From Muscardinus avellanarius (Eukaryota > Chordata > Mammalia > Rodentia > Gliridae): a stretch of DNA of 64,000 nucleotides. The stretch is taken from contig OY726560.1 in NCBI GenBank assembly GCA_963383645.1, forward strand, positions 149,750,349 to 149,814,348, in the 5' to 3' direction. Every line of letters starts with the position of its first letter. The first letter of the stretch is position 1. Under the pieces are notes generated by a model that worked only from the letters and a program-made list of their open reading frames with translations, was not told the origin of the DNA and did not search any database. Below, one piece after another: positions 31,561-42,641 of the stretch. The position numbers and the translations under genes were made by a program.

Positions 31561-34090
31561 AAATAATAAAAATAAATACCAATAAGAGATAATGGTCTTT
31601 TTGTGGTTGAAAGGGAAAGTGGGAAGAGAGATTGTACCCATGGTTGGTACCATGGCCACAGTGGTTGGTTTTCCAAGGAACCCTGACCTTCCCGGTGAAT
31701 GCAGCATTTGGGAAAGAGACCCAGGCCCTCAGTTCCTGAACACAAAGTCGCTGTTTCCTGGAAGATTGGGCTCCACGCATCTTACTAAGGCCTGAAACAG
31801 GGATACTGAACACTCGCACCTTCCCTTGGTGGGTGATGCTAGAGAGACAAGATTCTGGAATCATCCGTCAGTTTTCAGAGCAGTGCTCGCTGACCTGAGG
31901 TCAGACAGACACAGGTGTACTGATGTGAAAGTTCACCAGACACTCAGAAGCAGCAGCTTAGATGGACGGGGAGGGGCCTTTCCCGCTGGAGACCAGCGGC
32001 AGCCATCCCTCGTGCGGAGAGTCTGTGTGTGCACTGACTCGTGGCCAGGTGTTCTTTCTGCTATTGAAAGCAAGGACCCATTTCAATTCTGAAGGTGACC
32101 CCAGCCCTCCCTCGGAGCCTGGCTGGCCCTGGGTGCAAGGCACAGTCGCCACAATGGTTCCGTCCTGTCCCTCGCAGACATCCAAGACAAAGACGACACA
32201 CAACCGAGGAAGGTGAGATGCCTTTTAGAAATTAGACAACATCTTAGAGGGTTTATTCCCTTTATCGCTAGACCTACATCCATTAACCCACACTCAGAGA
32301 CAATTGGTGCCACTGTTCAGGAAGGCAGTTCAAATGGGTCGAGACTGCCACCATATATCCAGAAGACAGAGAGAGGACACAAATTAAAAAAAAAAAAAAA
32401 AAAGTCGGTTTCCAAGGAACCAGTTCCTCTAAATGTGACTTGATAGAAATTCAAGATAAGATTCTCATGGACTCTGCCAAGCCATAGAGGGCCGCTGACA
32501 GACTGCCCAGTCCGTTAGTGAAACTTCTTTTTCAGCTGTTGTAGAGTCTATCTCATCCAACCCTTATCTTTTAGCGATTCAAAGCAGCATTTTAAATGAT
32601 AAATTTCAGGAGAGAAGGTATTTCATGAATAACTGGTACCAGGGAATAGTTAGAGAGAGAAAGCCCCGAGTCTCAAGCCCTGAATTATCTGAGCCTGTCT
32701 GATCCCCTCCTTCTTCTTAGGGACTCTAGCTATTCTGACATTCTCCAGAGTACCTGTTCTAGGTTCCCTGGCTCCTGTTCTGGGCATTATTATGAATGTC
32801 CATCTTGTTTCAGTAATGGCTAACTGTTAGAATACACATGGATTTTCCTTCCTTTTTGGCTTTTATTGTGCTACTATCTAGGAGAGAAAGATTTGTTCTC
32901 CAGGGGCTGCTTTCTTACCTTCTGTTGCTTGAAAAGTCTGTATTTCTGAGGAAAACCCAAAGCTGTTAGGTCCCCTGGACTCAGGTCTCAGCAAACTCAC
33001 CTCCCCCCCACCCTGCCTCAGCTCCATCTGCTTATAATTTAATGCTCTGTATGTTTTAATCATTTCATTAGGCATGTCCTTATTTTGAAATGCAACTAAT
33101 TCTTCAGTTCAAACAAACATCCCGTAATTCTAAATATAAGACCATTCTTTTCCTTTGGTTAGAGCTTGGTTTAAAAGAAATATCACACCTATTTTGAGAA
33201 GGGTGAAGAATTCAAATGCTCCTGATTTTTTTTAAACCACTGATTCTTAAAAGTGAAACAGATCTTAGAGATTTCTTAATTCGCCCCACAAGTGTGGGGC
33301 TGACTTTTAAAGAAGTTTTCTCATGTTTTTCTGAACTTTGTGATATAGTCATCATTATTAAGGTCAGTAAATAGGCTTTTAAAATGTTATAAAATACTTT
33401 GTTCCTATATTTGATGATGGTGTACACAAAAGAAAAACATTGATTCTGCTATAGAACTTGTCAGTTTTATTATTTCTGCATAGAAGTTTACATTCGGGGA
33501 AATACATTTTTCTGAATGAGGGAAGACAAGTTACAAGGTGCTTCACGGGTTTTTATTTTTTCGTGTGTATGTGTATGTGTGTCCCTAATTTTCAGATTTA
33601 TATCAAAAAGTTAAACTATTGAAAGTGCCTATCTAATGTTAGCACTGTACCAACGACCGGACTGCACAATACAGAACTGATGTCTTTATTTTTTATATTT
33701 GTGTTAATTTCTGAGAATAAGATGTTCTTTCAACATTTTAGAAACACAAGTAGCATGTGCACACAGTAGACACTTAATGTTTGTTGAAGCCTTGGTGTAT
33801 ACGTCCAGAGATACACATTTGTGCTTAGTAGTTATGTCTTAATTCAGCGGTAAGTGCCAGTGTTTGCTCCTGAGGACCAGTAAACCCAGCAAAACACAAC
33901 CTCTTAAAGACTGCTAGTACAACTGCTCCCCTACATTCAAAAAATAAACCGGGACCGTTTGGGCTGCATAAGAAGACCAAAATGATTATAATACTCGAAT
34001 GGTGACGTTGTCTTGGAGGAATCATTTTAGAATACATCTGGTACCTTGTGAACACACGGGGGATGCAGCCCCCGCGGCTGGCACAAATGG
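31561..34090. other. Unique non-coding DNA, SINE-free
   Basis: No gene or clear mobile element was recognised. A poly-A run lies at 32,386-32,403. A near-perfect palindrome gccccacaagtgtggggc is at 33,283-33,300. AT-rich sequence at 33,100-33,800 lacks repeats. Confidence 0.5.
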
Positions 34091-34097
34091 TTGCTAT

Positions 34098-34111
34098 GCG
34101 CCATCTAGTGG
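34098..34111 (-). promoter_or_regulatory. Strong candidate CTCF binding site
   Basis: The minus strand reads ccactagatggcgc, which fits every position of the CTCF core consensus CCASYAGRKGGCRS. It lies in repeat-free DNA, so it is not an obvious SINE-borne site. Motif match only. Confidence 0.6.
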
Positions 34112-35194
34112 CTCTCTGTGGAACTGTGCTCATGCGATGGGAAAAGCTTTGGAATGAGCTTCACTTTTTCAAATTTCAGTGCCTGTCGGGCAGCCGCCAA
34201 ACACTTGTCCATCTTTAAAGCTTTAAACTGAAGGGAACTACCAAGGAAAGCATGCATAGTATTTTCCAAAATACCTGCGTCCTAAGGAACAGCTAAGGAG
34301 TAACTAGTCAGGAGGAAGGATTCTTCCCAGATGAGATGAGTAAACCTGAGAAGTGTTTGAAGACACTGCCTGCAACAGTCGTGTTCTAACGCAAGGTAAG
34401 CAGTCTGACACCGGAGTCTTTCCCCCAGAAACCATTACTGTGTGCAGAATCCCAGGATCTGGTCATGAGTTCTATAACCCAGAGAACTTGCTTTCTGTTT
34501 CTCAAGTACACAGGGAGAAAGAAGGTCGTGTGTACAGATTCACAGCTGAATTCTTACACATATGCATAGTCGCGATTTTTGCAATGGACTATGATATCAT
34601 ATTTCACAATTATCAACAATCTGATTTTTAACTTTCTAATTTTGGAGCTATTACAATAAAAGAATGGGTTGATCCGAAAGCACTACTGGAAAATAAATAT
34701 CTCCGAGTTTATTCTTGCAACCTCGATTAGCTCAAGTTAGAGTGAGGACTTTGTGGGTTCCTGCATGAAGTTTTAGCATTACATATTTTTCGGACTATTC
34801 AAAGTGAGACAATAAGTCATTTAGTGGTGAATGGCACGAAATCATTCCGTAAGCAGCGTGTGAGTACAGCGGAATGTGGGGTGAGCATTTGATGTTTGAG
34901 AGTATGTAACTAGAATTAAGGTCGATGTTTAAGAATATCACAGAAGGATAACCTTGCTTCTTATTAGTTCCCTACGCTAGCATGTTTACCATCCTTAAAA
35001 AAAAATGCTGCTTTCAAAAGCATCCTGTTAACAGCTTTTTAAGACCATCAAATATGAAATGATTTAGCATGTTAGTTCCAAAATAGAAAACCCTACAAGA
35101 TCATTTCCCCTTCCTGGATAGGTTAATTTCCATTAAAAACAGAAGCTGTGGGCAGATAATGCTCCGCCTCCAAAGGCACTTGCGTCCTCCTTTT
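34112..35194. other. Unique non-coding DNA, AT-rich, SINE-free
   Basis: No feature was recognised beyond general AT richness. Confidence 0.5.
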
Positions 35195-35480
35195 GAACCA
35201 TAATCTCAAAGTCATAAATTGTGGTAGAGCCTCAACAACACCTCAAACATTTATTTTTCACTCTATTTATCAAAGAACTATTTACTTTTAAGGGGAACAT
35301 TGAGCAATTTAATATGTCAGCACTGTTTATTTCTAGAAAAGGCTGTAAACAAGTAGCAACATAAGAAAGCTGGTCATTATACAGGTGAAATCACGTATCC
35401 GAAAATGCTGAGTTTTTAAAATCAGTTTAATGCACTATTCTTGATTTTTAAATGCATTATATGAAAGCTGAAAGCATAAA
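35195..35480. other. Candidate conserved non-coding element
   Basis: A repeat-free AT-rich block (gtcataaattgtggtagagc, ctctatttatcaaagaacta, gggaacattgagcaatttaa, ctgtttatttctagaaaagg) without simple sequence. Enhancer-like style; not tested. Confidence 0.3.
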
Positions 35481-35935
35481 AATGCTGATATATAAAAATC
35501 AGATTAGTGGGCTGAGGTCTTTATTGTTACCTAAGAATTTACAAGTCTACCAAAAAAACAAAACAAAACAATTCAGACCTTTCTGGTTTCCTTTATCTTA
35601 AACATCTGCAGTAATGTAGTTTCTGAAACATTGACCTCTTAACTGGTAAAACAGTTGAAAATGGAATCTGATTAATTTGTGGCAGTCCTGTGCCTCCCTA
35701 CAAACCCAACTGTTTATTCTTTGAGAGGGAAGAAAAATAAAATTTGCAAAATCTCAGCCTCTGGCCCTTGGTATCTTTCTTGTTTTGTTTTGTTTTGTTT
35801 TTTGGTTTTTTTTGGGGGGTGCACTGAGTCCTGCATGTATGTGCCACAGTTCAGCTGGGGCTAATGCAAACTTACCCACACACCCCGACATGACACCTTT
35901 AAAATTCCATCTAAAAATAAAAATAAATAACCTTT
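35481..35935. other. Unique non-coding DNA
   Basis: Contains a (TTTTG)n run near 35,780-35,810 (tgttttgttttgttttgttt). Nothing else was recognised. Confidence 0.5.
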
Positions 35936-36604
35936 ACAAATTGCTCCTCTATCTGCAGCGGAGGAAGGCTGTGCGTCTCCGTAAAGCCCTCTGTGACTGC
36001 CAGGATATTCGGCCGGAGCTGGCAGAAATCCTATGATTCTTTCAGGTCTCTCAAGTCTCTCCTTGTCCACTTTATGGAGGTGTTGCTGGGATAGCCTGAG
36101 ACAGTTCTGGAAAGGTTCGGGGCTCAGAAGACTCCAGCGCAGTAGTTGTTTGGCCGAGTCTGCTGGAAGGGGCCAGGGCCCAGTAAAATCAAGACCTCCT
36201 CCTTCATTGTGCTGCACAGCGGGCCGTTTGATCTCTAAGTCCTTGGGTAATTGGAGTCTACACCGCATGTAGACCGTGGAATCGGGCCCACACCGCTCTG
36301 CAGCATGCCCAAAGCCCGGCACGGCCTGCCCGGGTGCCTCGGCTTTCCTCGGTCTGGGTTCTGCTTTGATGCCAGCGTCGTTTCCGAGCAGAGAAAATGA
36401 AAAGCGCGGATTGGAAGTGGAAGACATGTTATCACAGACACCGAGGTATCCCAGACACGGAGGTAAACAGGAGCTATCGTGGGTAGGGCAGCCCTCCTGT
36501 GTTCGGGGGACAGCATCGCCCTCTACAGCTCTCCCCTCCGTGGGATGCCAGTTTGCTGTCCCAACTTCCCTGCGGCAGGTTCGTTTTTCACACTGGATTT
36601 CCAC
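35861..36604 (-). other. Longest open frame in the window, 247 codons, probably not a gene
   Basis: Begins with an ATG at 36,604 on the minus strand and runs 247 codons. The predicted peptide is rich in Gly, Pro, Arg, Ser and Cys, has no domain, signal peptide or membrane segment I recognise, and matches no protein I know. It lies in GC-richer DNA where stops are rare, and other frames there are also open. The C-terminal part enters an A/T-rich segment with SINE-free unique sequence. Chance is the best explanation; a lineage-specific or lncRNA exon is not excluded. Confidence 0.2.
36515..36529 (-). promoter_or_regulatory. Weak candidate CTCF binding site
   Basis: The minus strand reads gctgtagagggcgat, which shares TAGAGGGCG with the core but mismatches at both ends. 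Confidence 0.25.
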
Positions 36605-36674
36605 GAAATCCCCCTGCCTACCTCGGATGGCGGTGCCCTCCGCCTCCTCTGAGCCCCTGAGCTGCCAGGGCTTG

Positions 36675-36790
36675 CTTTATACTCTGTGCTCAGTAACTAT
36701 TGACCGGGTGCCCACCCTGTGCCAGGCGCCCGGCAGGCTGGGAGCCCCATGGGGACCCACAGTGGCATGCTCTTGTCTTCAGCAAGTGGG
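36675..36790 (-). mobile_element. Possible ancient MIR/L2-like fragment
   Basis: The plus strand shows ctcagtaactattgaccggg, tgcccaccctgtgccaggcg, resembling the reverse-oriented ancient repeat phrase 'tattgagtgcctactctgtgccaggc'. Short. Confidence 0.4.
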
Positions 36791-37239
36791 GTGATGACTG
36801 AATCTATTGGCCCAGGACTGGGGGACTTGGGGGACACGGGGCTTTCAGCTTCTCAACAGCCACAGTCCCGGGGCACCACAGGGATGAGTTGGTCACCACG
36901 CAACGCATCTAGAACACTCTTCTTCCGCAGCTCCTTGTCTTCTTTGAAAGAAGTTCAGTGTCCCTGTCCACAAAGAAGAGCCCTCACACGTCTTTCTGTT
37001 GAGCACTCAGAAGTTTCACTTCTGAGCTAGGCAGAGTGGTTACCAAAAGCCCAACCCAAGTCTTCCTTCCTGGGTACCCAGGGGTGGATCCAGTTGCAAG
37101 GGCTTGAACCTTTTACTCAATCTGAGGCTGCTCTGTAAGGAACAGAAAACAGAATTATCCATATGAAATACAGGGCCGCGGAGGAGGGCCTGCAAAACAG
37201 GGACTGAGCTCCCTTTGCTTCTCAGACAATTGTATTTCT

Positions 37240-37395
37240 ATAAAATAACAGCAATTAGCAGTGAAGAGCTCGTAGTTCTCCTCACCCTTATGGTCAGCCT
37301 AAGAGGCAGCGGGGTCATTATTTCCATTTTACAGATGAGAAAGTCGAGGGGTCAAGCCACCCAGCAAGGTGATCTGCTCAGGTTCCCTATATCAG
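37240..37395 (-). mobile_element. MIR SINE, antisense
   Basis: tattatttccattttacaga-type sequence (tcattatttccattttacag, atgagaaagtcgaggggtca, agccacccagcaaggtgatc) is MIR in reverse orientation. Confidence 0.7.
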
Positions 37396-37527
37396 AAACG
37401 ATGGCCGCGGTGGGGTGGGGGACATGACTCCACCTGTCCCTGGGGAGAGAAACCAGAAAGTGTAGTCCTGGCTTGCAATTCCACACACTCTGCAGATGAA
37501 AAGTTAGTCCTTTTAGTTTTGCCTTTT

Positions 37528-37730
37528 GTGGTACTAGGGACTGAACCCAGCCAGAGGACTTCTACCTCCAAGCTATATGCCCAGCCCTTTTTCTAATTTT
37601 TGTTTTGTTTTGAAACAGTCTTGTTAGGTTGCTCAGAGTCTTGCTATCTGCTCAGGCTGTTCTCAAACCTGTGATCCCCCTGCCTCAGCCTCCCAAGTAC
37701 TAGAATTACAACCTACGCCACTAGGCCCGG
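37528..37730 (-). mobile_element. B1-dID SINE, antisense, with imperfect TSD
   Basis: gtggtactagggactgaacc to ctacgccactaggcccgg. The flanks carry aaagttagtcctttt and aaagttatccttagg, an eroded target-site duplication. Confidence 0.92.
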
Positions 37731-38289
37731 AAAGTTATCCTTAGGTGAACTTTAAGCCAAAGTTTGGTAGCCTCCGCAAGGTCCTAGGGGGAGGGACCTC
37801 AGAAGCAGCCTGTGAGCCTTGGCTCCCCGTAAATGGCTTCGCTCTGTCCACCCCTCACATTTCACCACCACAGATTCCCAAGATGAGCTCTGTCTTCCTC
37901 AGGTTGGGGTGCTGGAATGATGCAGGTGAGGGGTAATGCCTGGGTGCAGATGGGGGGTGTTGAATACAAATAAGGGGGTGTCAGAAGTGCCGGGGGCTGC
38001 TGAGTGATTCTTTTTCTCTGCAGAGGGGGTGGTAAACCAGCGAGCATGGGCGTCCATGCTGGGTAACAAGTGTCCGGACCCCCTCTGCAGGCACAACGGC
38101 TGTCCCTGGACATGGAGCCCCCTTGCCCACCCCAGGAAGGCGCCAGTCTTTCACCTCGGGTGGCCAGTTGGTGAGGGACTGCTTTCTTGCCCTGGGCGTC
38201 CTGTGCCAGATCCAGGGCTCATCCTCTGGTCCCCAGGCTGCGCGTACCCGCGAGGCAGGGGCAGTGACAGAAGATTATGATGTGTCCTC
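37731..38289. other. GC-rich unique DNA
   Basis: No gene was recognised; overlapping frames on both strands are chance-like. Confidence 0.45.
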
Positions 38290-38450
38290 CCACCAAACTG
38301 CTTGTGTTGGAAGCCTGGTCCTGAGCCCTGAGGTCAAGTCAATGAACGGTCCTGTGCCTCAGTTTCCCCATCTGTAAAGTGGGGATGATAAAGGTCGCTA
38401 GCTCAGGGGGGTATGGCAAAAAGTGAGCAAACACACAAGCACTTAAAATG
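38290..38450 (+). mobile_element. MIR SINE
   Basis: gaggtcaagtcaatgaacgg, tgcctcagtttccccatctg, taaagtggggatgataaagg follow the sense MIR core. Confidence 0.8.
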
Positions 38451-38459
38451 GGGCCCACA

Positions 38460-38545
38460 GCCAGGCGTGGTGGCGCACGCTTGTAATCCCAGTTCTTGGG
38501 AGGCTGAGACAGGAGGATCGCAGGTTCATGGCCAGCCATAAAAAT
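38460..38545 (+). mobile_element. Short B1-dID SINE with TSD, no ID half
   Basis: gccaggcgtggtggcgcacg to cgcaggttcatggccagcc, then an A-rich end. Flanking aaaatggggccca (38,445-38,457) and aaaatagggccca (38,546-38,558) are a near-perfect target-site duplication. An ID-less ~85-bp copy therefore seems to have inserted in this form. Confidence 0.9.
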
Positions 38546-38558
38546 AAAATAGGGCCCA

Positions 38559-39569
38559 TCCATTGCGATACTCTAACCATTAACTATTATTGTTATCCAT
38601 GAAATTACTGTTACTGGCAATCGTGGAGTTCTGTGTAGAAATCCCAGCCAGGGGAAAGTGCAAGAAGACAAACTGGACATCGGAATGGTCGCTTCCATTC
38701 TGAATCAACAGCTAGTTGTTTGGCGAGTCTCCATTTTCTCAATTGCCTCCCATTGGAGAGGGCTCGGGGTTTGAGGCTGCCTGTGGAACGCAGGTTTAGT
38801 CGAGAAATGGTTCATTAAACAGTGCTCTTAGGTAGCACGTCAATTGCTAATTAAAGTGGCATTAACCCTAGTGGGCGGGAAAGCAGGACTGTGGAGACCT
38901 CTCTGTGGTTTCCACGGGCTGGCCACACTAGCCCCCAGCCTGGGGCACTCGGCTCCGGCCCCAGGTATAGACCCACCTGGGGGAGCAGAGACTCTCGGGA
39001 GAGGGAAACCGGGGACCGGACCAGAAGTCCCGCAACCTCACAATCTGCACTGTTGTTCTTGACAAATAACAATAGAAGAGAGCCCGTGCTTGCATCCATC
39101 AGTCACAGGTGCTGATGATAGCTCACCTAATTACTTCATTATTTTTCGCCACTCCACGGAGCAGTTTGTATTTACAATCCTGTATATGGTTCTATTACTA
39201 CCACTTATTATGACGATTCCAGCGATTCAGAGGAGTCTCCGAGGCCCTGGACAAGTGGAATCTTGTTTTCCTTGATTTCCCTTGGGGGGCGAGGGGGGGC
39301 GGGAGGAGAGGAGGAGTTTGGAGGAGAAGCATCCGCCGGCATCGACCCACAATTGCTCATCTCAGATGAGTGATAAATGACGGGCGATTTCCAAAACGCT
39401 AGAATTTTAAAACAAAACAAACACATCCCGTGAGTTAGGAGGCTAGTCTGCAGGGTAGTGAGGGAGAGAAGACCGGCTCCAGCACCCCGGGCTGCACCCG
39501 GGTTGGAAGAGCGCTGGATCCCGGGCCCCACCTACACCTCCGTGGTGGAAGGCGAGCGGGAGGAGCCCC
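38559..39569. other. Unique non-coding DNA, partly GC-rich
   Basis: The region at 38,880-39,050 and 39,270-39,560 is GC-rich with scattered CpG, separated by an AT-rich part. No CpG island or promoter can be claimed from reading alone. Confidence 0.4.
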
Positions 39570-39735
39570 CCGGGACTTGCAGCCCTAATGAACACCAGGC
39601 TGCAAATTAACGAAGCGGGTTTGCAAAAGCATTATGAGTTTCAGTCACTCAGGCATCAGCAAATGTGCTCAAAGTCAGGGCTGGTTGTTTATAGCTTGTT
39701 AAGATGTTGACTGTTTACAAATTACATTTTCCCTT
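39570..39735. other. Candidate conserved non-coding element
   Basis: gctgcaaattaacgaagcgg, gcaaaagcattatgagtttc, agtcactcaggcatcagcaa and tgttgactgtttacaaatta form a repeat-free block with TAAT and forkhead-like (tgtttac) words. Conservation not tested. Confidence 0.35.
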
Positions 39736-40290
39736 TGAAAGAGCGGGTGCCTCTCTGGGGCTTCCTGCCGTTCCTCCCTGGCTGGGGTGACTCCTGCCAG
39801 GGACAGAAGCTGCCTCATGTCAGCTGAGCTGGCCCGTGCAGTGCTCCGCTTCGGGGGCCCTGCCTTTACTCTGTTCCTTCTCGCTCCTTCTCCTGCATTT
39901 TTAAACCATCCTTCCCCCCGGAGGCAGTGTCCTCGGACAGACCCAGGGTTCTGCACAATCTTGTATCTTCTCATTATCTGCAGGTACCTAGAGGAGCGAA
40001 TGCAGAGCGTTGCCCGGGCTTTTGAGACTCTCTCCAAAAGAGACTTCAAGGACTTGATTTGCAGAGCTTGGCTCATTTGCAAAGTCAGGAGCCCAAAGCA
40101 AAACGGGAGGAATAAAGGACTGTGAATGCTCTGTCTGGGGCCTTCCTGGGCCAGAAAGAAAAGCGAGCCTGTCACAGGGTGCTGGAGTTCCCGTGACCCT
40201 CAGCTCCCTGTTGGTGAGGTGGCTGCTCCAAAGCCCACAATGTTTGGAACCGCCTTCCTGCTTACATCACCACTGCTTAAATTCCTTCAT
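39736..40290. other. Unique non-coding DNA
   Basis: GC-moderate, with open frames on both strands at 39,699-40,175. No protein domain was recognised. Confidence 0.45.
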
Positions 40291-40295
40291 TCAGA

Positions 40296-40500
40296 GGGGC
40301 ACAGTGGTGCACGCTTGAAATCCCAAAACCTGGGAGGCTGAGATCGGAGGATCACGAGCTGGAGGGCAGCCTCAGCAATTTAGTGAAACCCTCAGCAACT
40401 TCAGGAGACCGAGTTTCAAAATGAATTTTAAAAAAGGGCTGGGGATGTAACTCAGAGATAGACTGCCCTGGGTTCAATCCCCAATACAATAAAAAAAAAT
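40296..40500 (+). mobile_element. B1-dID SINE with probable TSD
   Basis: aggggcacagtggtgcacgc to gggttcaatccccaatacaa and an A-run. ttcattcag occurs on both sides (near 40,286 and 40,520). Confidence 0.92.
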
Positions 40501-40749
40501 CATTTATTTTTTCGTTCATTCATTCAGTAATGTGGGTTCCTTGTCCATCTTGTCCACGCCTGACAGGTGTGGATTTCAGAGCCGGGGCTCAAGTACAGTT
40601 TGGGGTGGACACACCTCTCTGTCTCCAGGGTGACAGGGTGTTGTGGGTGAATGTACAGCCCTGGCTTCCAAGTACATACTTCAACTCCTTCACCAAAGAC
40701 AAATGAGCTAGACCCCAGGCCCCCCACTCAGGGCACCCAGGTCTGGCGC

Positions 40750-40985
40750 TTCCACCGGCTGCAGATTTCCTCCATAGTTTTAATTTCCTTGCTGCAAATT
40801 AACATACTTAATGACTTTGGTCCATCCTGCTGATCTGCCTTTTTTAATGAGGTCCGCAGGCTCTTATTGACCTGGTATTTCCTGACCCAGGTACCTGATT
40901 TCATCCACACTTGAAAATGAGCTGAAGCCTCTTTATTGTTTTGATGTCTAATCTAATTGGCTTCACGTGGAGAGAAGTCCTTCCT
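40750..40985. other. Candidate conserved non-coding element
   Basis: cttgctgcaaattaacatac, ttaatgactttggtccatcc, tgacctggtatttcctgacc and ttgatgtctaatctaattgg in repeat-free sequence. Enhancer-like style; not tested. Confidence 0.3.
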
Positions 40986-41575
40986 GCCCTACCCACCACT
41001 GCACACGCCAAGCTCCAGCCAGGCTTCAACGCGGGCTATCACTGGTCACCAAGAGGCCCGGGTGAGCACATGGGCCTGGCTCCCAGCAAGCTCTCCTGCC
41101 CCCGGGACTCGAGAAAGGCCCCCATTCTCCTTGGCGTCTCCGGGGAAGACCTATGCAGGGGTGAGGGGCTCAGCTTGAGCACACAGATGGCCCCAGCTGT
41201 TTGACAGTCACCCCGCCTCCTGCCTTCCCTGAGTAGCCGAGGTTTGCCTTCTCAAAGAACGTGACCTGCTGCTTCATGTCCTGTGTGTGGCTTCACCTTG
41301 GACACCGGGGAAACAAATCTGCTGCTGTTCAGTTCCCTGGGGCTGAGGGAGTTCAGGGTTAGCATTGTTGAAACCTGGAAATAAAGGGGACCTTGGTGTC
41401 CCCAAACGATCAGCTCAAAGAGTATAATAAAACAATTTCACAGCATTTATTTTTCCTTATGTTACTACAGCTTCTTTTTTTAGCTCATTTAGACTATCTT
41501 TTTTATTGTTCCTTTTATTTTTGATAAGTACTTTGGTGTTTTTTTGTTTGTTTATTTTGTTTTGTTTTGTTTTTG
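40986..41575. other. Unique non-coding DNA
   Basis: GC-rich to about 41,240, then AT-rich with a (TTTTG)n run next to the SINE. No gene was recognised. Confidence 0.5.
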
Positions 41576-41576
41576 C

Positions 41577-41757
41577 AGTACTGGGGATGAAACCCAGGGG
41601 CATTCTACCTCCGAGCTACACCCCCAGCTCTATTTTCTAGTCTTTTTAATTTCTGAGACAGGGTCTGACTGAGTTGCAAAAGGCCTCACTAAGTAGCTGA
41701 GGCTGTCCGCGAACCGCGATCCTCCATTCTTAGGTTCCCGAATGCTGGGATCATAAG
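41577..41757 (-). mobile_element. B1-dID SINE, antisense, B1 start missing
   Basis: cagtactggggatgaaaccc to cccgaatgctgggatcataa. The usual accaccacgcccggc end is absent; a perfect hairpin begins about 30 bp further on. Confidence 0.92.
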
Positions 41758-41787
41758 CTGATGGGTGTGTTAGAGTCTCACATGGTA

Positions 41788-41816
41788 ATGTAGATCACAG
41801 TGATTGTGATCTACAT
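41788..41816. repeat. Perfect 12-bp inverted repeat
   Basis: atgtagatcaca (41,788-41,799) and tgtgatctacat (41,805-41,816) are exact complements around the 5-nt loop gtgat. Confidence 0.9.
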
Positions 41817-41924
41817 GCACACAGCTCTGGGCAGGCTTTCCCTCTTGTTCCTTTTAAACCAGGCCTTCCTCTTTCTGCATCTCCACCCCCGCCTCGGTCC
41901 AGGAGGTATATGTACTCCCGGAGA

Positions 41925-42080
41925 ATCCTTAAGAGACCCTCTCACAAGCTATATTTTCCTGTGAATGAGCTGCACACGATTGATTACCATGTCTTTAAAG
42001 GTACGAAAGAGGAAGCTGTCGCTTTAGTGGCCAGAGGACTTTCAGGAATATTCTCAGTTGCAAATCACCCACTTAAAGTA
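41925..42080. other. Candidate conserved non-coding element
   Basis: acaagctatattttcctgtg, gcacacgattgattaccatg and tctttaaaggtacgaaagag in repeat-free DNA. A 92-codon frame (41,910-42,188) crosses it but is not recognisable. Confidence 0.3.
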
Positions 42081-42179
42081 GCAGAGGCACGACCGAAGTG
42101 TCCGCCCACCGGGGTGCAGCCCTCCTGCTTCAGGAGGCCTGGGGCACCAGGGGTACTGCGGCCCGCCTGCTGGGATAGG

Positions 42180-42370
42180 AGGAGTTAATTAAATTACCTT
42201 ATATTTACTGCTAATTTTGTCCCAGGCTTGTCAGGTAATCGACAACGAGCCCCAACTTGCCTGGGAACACCAGCCTGGGCATGAGGATGTCCCTTGGGTA
42301 TTTCTAGCCTCAAATTAATTGAGTTGACATTTTGGTTATGATTACTTACCAGTACGGTTCTAATATTATT
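42180..42370. other. Candidate conserved non-coding element
   Basis: gagttaattaaattacctta, cttgtcaggtaatcgacaac and cctcaaattaattgagttga carry several TAAT/TTAATTAA homeodomain-type sites without repeats. Confidence 0.35.
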
Positions 42371-42540
42371 TCAACAGGTGTCAGTTTTGGGGGGCTGTGG
42401 TCAGAATCACACAGCCTTTTAACCAAGGATGGCAGTGTTCAGCTCTGAGACTGCTACACCGAGGAAGGAAAAGGAGGTTTAAGGATGTTTCCAGAAGAAC
42501 CATCACTTGAAACCCAGAGGATTCAAGGCTTAAATAGGTA

Positions 42541-42627
42541 GGGCTAGGTATGGCTCGGGGGTAGGACACTTGCTGAGCACACTCGGGCCCTGGGTTTGAT
42601 TCCCCAGCACCCCTCAAAAGAATAAAA
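42541..42627 (+). mobile_element. Stand-alone ID SINE with perfect TSD
   Basis: gggctaggtatggctcgggg, gtaggacacttgctgagcac, gggtttgattccccagcacc: a single tRNA-Ala-derived ID unit with B-box-like sequence and A-rich tail. Perfect 10-bp duplications ttaaataggt lie at 42,530-42,539 and 42,632-42,641. This is the last recognisable rodent SINE in the window. Confidence 0.93.
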
Positions 42628-42641
42628 GGAATTAAATAGGT

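Noticed and set aside
42541..42627. tRNA gene
   Set aside because: The tRNA-like sequence is an ID SINE with a tail and TSD; it lacks a complete cloverleaf and intact box A.
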